Source of the DNA: Draconibacterium sp.
GTDB lineage: Bacteria > Bacteroidota > Bacteroidia > Bacteroidales > Prolixibacteraceae
Direction of reading: 5' to 3'
Length of the DNA: 17,370 nt
Assembly (NCBI GenBank): GCA_027011835.1
Contig: JALUZN010000479.1
Span: forward strand, 1-17,370
Shown here one piece after another: positions 14,282-17,370 of the stretch; the first letter of the stretch is position 1, and each line of letters opens with the position of its first letter. The notes under the pieces were generated by a model. It was not told the DNA's origin. It made no database searches and saw only the letters and a list, made by a program, of their open reading frames with translations. The position numbers were made by a program, and so were the translations under genes.

Positions 14282-14824
14282 GTGAGCTGGAAATCGAAAT
14301 ACAATATTGAATTTAAAGGCCTTGTTGAGGGGCTGCACGATTTCGAATTTGAAGTTGACAATACGTTCTTTGAGCATTTTGAAAATAGTTTGGTTGACAA
14401 TGGAGATGTAACGGTAAACGTTCAGCTTGAAAAACGAAGTGCATTTATAAAATTGCATTTCAAAATAAAAGGATGGATAGAACTTACCTGTGACCGATGC
14501 CTCGATACTTACAGGCAAAAAATTAAAAGCAAAACAGAGCTTTTTGTAAAATTTGGCGAAAAAAAGTTTGAGGAAGGAGAGAATTTAATTTGGGTTCTCC
14601 CCGAAGAACATCACATTGATTTAACACAAACATTATACGAATACATAACATTAAGTATTCCTTTGCGGCACGTTCACCCAAAAAATAAAGACGGGAAACG
14701 AGAATGCAACAAAGAGATGCTCGACAAATTAAAAAACTATATGCATGTCGACAAAGGAGAAGAAGAGAAACCGACAACCGATCCACGTTGGGATGCATTA
14801 AAAAATTTAGGAAATAATAATTAA
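14282..14824 (+). CDS. DUF177/YceD family protein, upstream partner of L32
   Basis: The protein (about 180 residues from this start) carries the YceD/DUF177 marks: N-terminal WKSKYNIEFKGLVEG, a central LTCDRCLDTYRQ motif with paired cysteines, acidic stretch IDLTQTLYEYITLSIPLRHVHP, and a C-terminal CNKEMLDKLKNY. The family is linked to 23S rRNA accumulation or ribosome assembly and is regularly co-transcribed with rpmF, as here (14-bp gap). I chose GTG at 14282 because the likely -7 element at 14256-14263 would place the transcript start after the upstream TTG at 14225. The extra 19 residues from that TTG (hydrophobic and His/Phe-rich) do not look like family sequence. The codon is VSWKSKY..., no Shine-Dalgarno. 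Confidence 0.85.
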   Translation: MSWKSKYNIEFKGLVEGLHDFEFEVDNTFFEHFENSLVDNGDVTVNVQLEKRSAFIKLHFKIKGWIELTCDRCLDTYRQKIKSKTELFVKFGEKKFEEGENLIWVLPEEHHIDLTQTLYEYITLSIPLRHVHPKNKDGKRECNKEMLDKLKNYMHVDKGEEEKPTTDPRWDALKNLGNNN

Positions 14825-14838
14825 ATAATATATATATT

Positions 14839-15024
14839 ATGGCACATCCAAAGCATAAAATATCAAAATCGAGAAGAGACAAAAGGCGTACACATTACAA
14901 AGCCACTCTTCCAACGCTGGCAACTTGTTCGAATTGCGGAACAACTGTTAAATACCACACAGTTTGTCCCGAGTGCGGATATTACAGAGGAAAGCAGGTT
15001 ATTGAAAAAGACATTGCAGTTTAA
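14839..15024 (+). CDS. rpmF: 50S ribosomal protein L32
   Basis: The 61-residue basic protein begins MAHPKHKISKSRRDKRRTHY, the typical L32 start after Met removal. It retains four zinc-ribbon cysteines, Cys30, Cys33 (CSNC), Cys43 and Cys46 (CPEC), so this is the zinc-binding form. It is a component of the large ribosomal subunit. It follows the DUF177 gene in one operon, and the stop codon is already within the terminator stem. Confidence 0.97.
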   Translation: MAHPKHKISKSRRDKRRTHYKATLPTLATCSNCGTTVKYHTVCPECGYYRGKQVIEKDIAV

Positions 15025-15050
15025 ACCGGATTTTTATCCGGTTTTTTTTT
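15023..15050 (+). terminator. Intrinsic terminator overlapping the rpmF stop codon
   Basis: AAACCGGAT (15023-15031) pairs with ATCCGGTTT (15036-15044) over 9 bp with a 4-nt loop, followed by a T tract to 15050. The left arm begins inside the TAA stop codon. Confidence 0.92.
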
Positions 15051-15189
15051 GCCTGAATTTTGCCTGTTTCTCTCCCCAAAAACCACCTTTGCTTAACCTG
15101 CTGAATCTTGCTGCATGAATTGATTTTTCGACCTTTCCAATAGATTATTCCAATAAATAAACGGCTTTTTAAAAGCCACTCTTTAATTC

Positions 15190-15221
15190 TTTGTTAATAC
15201 CCGATTTAACTTCTATATTCG
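15190..15221 (+). promoter_or_regulatory. Promoter for fabH (-33 TTTG, -7 TATATTCG)
   Basis: TTTG at 15190-15193 is followed after 20 nt by TATATTCG at 15214-15221, one mismatch from TAnnTTTG. Both elements and the spacing fit the Bacteroidota consensus. The transcript would start near 15228, about 50 nt before the ATG. Confidence 0.5.
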
Positions 15222-15280
15222 CACCCGATTTTAAACCGCATGGTGTTGCAATTCGATAAATAATAAATCAGAAAAAAACG

Positions 15281-16279
15281 ATGACAAAAACAAGAGCAGT
15301 TATTACTGGCGTTGGAGCATATTTACCCGAATACCGATTAACAAACGACGAATTAAGCAAAATGGTCGACACTTCGGACGAGTGGATAATGAAACGCATT
15401 GGAATAAAAGAGCGACGCATTTTAAAAGAAGAGGGCAAAGCAACCAGCGACATGGCTGCCGAAGCTGTTAAAGAGTTGTTGAAAAAAACGAACACATCTC
15501 CATCGGAAATTGACCTGCTGATTTGTGCTACCATTACGCCCGACATGCCTTTCCCGGCAACAGCAAATATTATTGCCGACAAAGTTGGCATTCATAACTC
15601 GTGGAGTTTCGATATGAACGCAGCCTGTTCAGGGTTTATTTTTACACTTGCTACTGCCACACAGTTTATCGAATCGGGGCGGTATAAAAAAGTGATTGTA
15701 GTTGGAGCCGACATGATGTCGTCGATTATTAATTACAGCGACCGTACAACCTGCCCGCTTTTTGGCGATGCAGCAGCAGCCGTTTTACTCGAACCAACCA
15801 CCGAAGATTTGGGAATAGTCGACTACATTAACAGGGTTGACGGACTGGGAAGACATCACCTGCATATGAAAGCAGGGGGGTCGCTTCTTCCGGCATCGAC
15901 AGCAACCATAAAGAACGAACAACATTTTGTTTATCAGGAGGGACAGGCCGTTTTCAAAGCAGCTGTTTCGAGCATGGCCGACGTGGCAGTTGAAATTATG
16001 GACAGGCACAATCTAACTTCCGACGATATTGCCTGGTTGGTTCCGCATCAGGCAAACCTCCGAATTATTGATGCCACAGCACGCCGGATGAATTTAGATC
16101 CCGATAAAGTTTTTGTAAATATTCAGAAATATGGAAATACAACGGCAGCTACTATTCCACTCTGTTTATGGGATTTTGAGAAGAAATTAAAAAAAGGAGA
16201 CAACATTATTCTGGCAGCTTTTGGCGCAGGATTTACCTGGGGAAGCCTCTATTTAAAGTGGGGGTACAATACAAAATAA
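15281..16279 (+). CDS. fabH: 3-oxoacyl-ACP synthase III (KAS III)
   Basis: The 332-residue cytosolic enzyme starts fatty-acid synthesis by condensing acyl-CoA (acetyl or branched) with malonyl-ACP. The catalytic triad is present: Cys116 in NAACSGF, His256 in VPHQANLRI and Asn286 in YGNTTAATIP. Other marks are TSDEWIMKRIGIKERR (31-46) and the C-terminal GAGFTWGSLYLKWG. Length is normal, so it appears functional. Many bacteria have rpmF-plsX-fabH; here a terminator and a separate promoter sit between rpmF and fabH, and plsX is missing from the spot. Bacteroidota commonly make branched-chain fatty acids, so branched primers are likely, but specificity is not readable from this. Confidence 0.95.
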   Translation: MTKTRAVITGVGAYLPEYRLTNDELSKMVDTSDEWIMKRIGIKERRILKEEGKATSDMAAEAVKELLKKTNTSPSEIDLLICATITPDMPFPATANIIADKVGIHNSWSFDMNAACSGFIFTLATATQFIESGRYKKVIVVGADMMSSIINYSDRTTCPLFGDAAAAVLLEPTTEDLGIVDYINRVDGLGRHHLHMKAGGSLLPASTATIKNEQHFVYQEGQAVFKAAVSSMADVAVEIMDRHNLTSDDIAWLVPHQANLRIIDATARRMNLDPDKVFVNIQKYGNTTAATIPLCLWDFEKKLKKGDNIILAAFGAGFTWGSLYLKWGYNTK

Positions 16280-16517
16280 TTGTATTGAACTCCGGATTGT
16301 AACAGTTGAGCAATCTGCCTGAAATTAGGGAAATAGCCGCAATAAATATACTTTTTAATCGATGTAAACATCAGGTGCAATTCGTATTGTTCATTCATCT
16401 TTTAATCTCAATAAACGCTAAATCATTTTGCTGAAGAAGTAAAAAGTCGTAATTTCAAAGCTCTTAATTTTTTGCAAATTACATTTCGATAAATACGATT
16501 AAAAAAAACAAAAAGAT

Positions 16518-16907
16518 ATGGCAAAACAAAACGCAAGACCTTATGGAGACGGAACAGGCTCGTCGATTAATATTATAAGCGAAGGAACTGTAATTAAAGG
16601 CGACATAATTGCCAACGGCGACATTAGAATTGACGGTGAACTCACCGGAAATCTATCGGCAAAAGGAAGACTTGTTGTGGGACCAAATGGAAAGATTGAA
16701 GGTAAAATTACCTGCAACAACGTTGAAGTTTCGGGGTTTATAAAAGGGAAAGTTACTGCCAGCGAGTTGTTAAATATGAAATCGACTTCGAAAATAGAGG
16801 GCGACATTATTACCGGCAAATTATCGGTTGAACCCGGATCTACATTTACCGGAACCTGTGCTATGCGGGGCACACATCCAATAAATGAAACAGCAGAAGA
16901 AAAATAA
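16518..16907 (+). CDS. Bactofilin family protein
   Basis: The 129-residue protein is a bactofilin (DUF583): a short disordered N-terminus (1-18), a right-handed beta-helix core at about 19-110 built from repeats such as IKGDIIANGDIRIDGELTGNLSAKG and KIEGKITCNNVEVSGFIKGKV, and a short C-terminal tail. Bactofilins polymerise without nucleotide into cytoskeletal filaments, often membrane-associated, and help with cell shape, wall synthesis or polarity. The ATG is the only good start. The 3' end overlaps the next gene by 23 bp, coupling it to the ATP-synthase-type genes. About 240 bp of spacer without recognised features lies upstream. Confidence 0.9.
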   Translation: MAKQNARPYGDGTGSSINIISEGTVIKGDIIANGDIRIDGELTGNLSAKGRLVVGPNGKIEGKITCNNVEVSGFIKGKVTASELLNMKSTSKIEGDIITGKLSVEPGSTFTGTCAMRGTHPINETAEEK

Positions 16908-17103
16908 AAAAAGACTCGATACTTTTATTCGTTTCTCAAGTCTCGGTTTCGAAATGATGGCTATTATCGGGCTGGGAACATTTCTGGGATTTAAAACAGA
17001 CCAGTGGCTAGAGAATGATTTTAAAGCATTTACACTACTATTAATGATACTTTCGGCTGTTGGAGCTATTTTTTACGGAACCCGGAAACTGCTAAAGAAA
17101 TAA
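16885..17103 (+). CDS. AtpZ/AtpI-type ATP synthase-associated membrane protein
   Basis: The 72-residue protein has a basic N-terminus (MKQQKKNKKR) and two membrane segments at about 18-36 and 47-65. Between them is GTFLGFKTDQWLEND, with the GxxxD pattern typical of the AtpZ/AtpI (PF09527-like) family. Family members lie at the head of atp operons and are proposed to help c-ring assembly or Mg2+ supply. The start is the first ATG in frame. It overlaps the bactofilin end by 23 bp, so translation is probably coupled. The next gene begins 4 bp after the stop. Confidence 0.8.
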   Translation: MKQQKKNKKRLDTFIRFSSLGFEMMAIIGLGTFLGFKTDQWLENDFKAFTLLLMILSAVGAIFYGTRKLLKK

Positions 17104-17107
17104 AAAA

Positions 17108-17370
17108 ATGAAGCAATTTATTATAAAATTATCTGCATTAACAGTTGCAATTGCACTACTTGGCTGGCTGGTTTTTTCGTTTTTCCTTCAAACCTATTAC
17201 CTACCAGTTTTACCCGGATTATTACTTTTTTTCTTTGTGGTTACGTTGCTTATTCATGCCTATCAAATTAATTTGGCAAAAAAAGATATGGGCAAATTTA
17301 CGCGCAGCATCATGCTCATTACATTTTTTAAACTAATTTTATTTTCGGCTGTTGCCATTACTTATATTGC
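17108..17370 (+). CDS. AtpI-like membrane protein, 5' part (runs off the window)
   Basis: An ATG 4 bp after the AtpZ-type stop opens a frame that stays open to the window edge, giving about 87 residues. Hydrophobic segments lie at about 7-27, 32-50 and 66-87, with a short basic linker (INLAKKDMGKFTRS). This resembles the poorly conserved AtpI-like (ATP synthase subunit I) protein that sits before atpB in Bacteroidota atp operons. The 3' end and atpB would lie outside the window. The call is based on context and topology rather than a strong motif. Confidence 0.6.
   Translation, partial: MKQFIIKLSALTVAIALLGWLVFSFFLQTYYLPVLPGLLLFFFVVTLLIHAYQINLAKKDMGKFTRSIMLITFFKLILFSAVAITYI

Noticed and set aside
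14523..14882. Minus-strand 119-codon ORF across DUF177 and rpmF
   Set aside because: It spans two well-supported plus-strand genes and has no family resemblance.

Overview
The window looks like chromosomal DNA of a Bacteroidota bacterium, most likely an environmental member of Bacteroidales/Marinilabiliales. The evidence is AT-rich intergenic DNA, start codons without Shine-Dalgarno sequences, several matches to the Bacteroidota -7 promoter element TAnnTTTG, type IX secretion (T9SS) components, and an OmpA/PD40 lipoprotein. The family-level placement is inference. Most of the window is conserved core genome.

Layout. (1) At 1-328 is the 3' end of an IS30-family transposase, then a short dispersed-type repeat and the terminator of the next gene. 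(2) At 329-4524 are a complete alanine dehydrogenase (minus strand), a divergent class I/II aminotransferase, and a single-cysteine FAD/NAD(P) disulfide-type reductase. The first two share a 233-bp control region with a tandem 11-bp repeat. (3) At 4568-10094 are a PorE-type lipoprotein (TPR, PD40 propeller, regulatory-like domain, OmpA C-terminus; minus strand), a small basic tail-anchored protein behind a perfect 11-bp hairpin, PorQ, cytidylate kinase and IspH. This places two T9SS components within 1 kb of each other. (4) At 10095-10711 is a 617-bp gene-free stretch with a structured REP-like element and a perfect 16-bp bidirectional terminator. (5) At 10712-12615 is a minus-strand pair: Nif3/YqfO, then a coiled-coil zinc-ribbon protein. 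(6) At 12896-14131 is an ammonium transporter with palindromic candidate operators upstream and no glnK beside it. (7) At 14282-15024 are DUF177/YceD and ribosomal protein L32, ending in a terminator that overlaps the L32 stop codon. (8) At 15281-16279 is fabH with its own promoter and no plsX beside it. (9) From 16518 to the window edge are a bactofilin, an overlapping AtpZ-type membrane protein, and the start of an AtpI-like membrane protein, which looks like the head of an F-type ATP synthase operon.

Functional links. PorE would anchor the T9SS to peptidoglycan and PorQ would serve its outer-membrane attachment complex. cmk and ispH overlap by 4 bp and are probably co-transcribed. Ald, the aminotransferase and Amt all belong to amino-nitrogen metabolism, but nothing shows they are co-regulated.

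I do not see a clear new multi-gene system. The best leads are regulatory or structural: the hairpin touching the start of the small tail-anchored gene between porE and porQ, the palindromes upstream of amt, the tandem repeat between ald and the aminotransferase, and the REP-like element after ispH.
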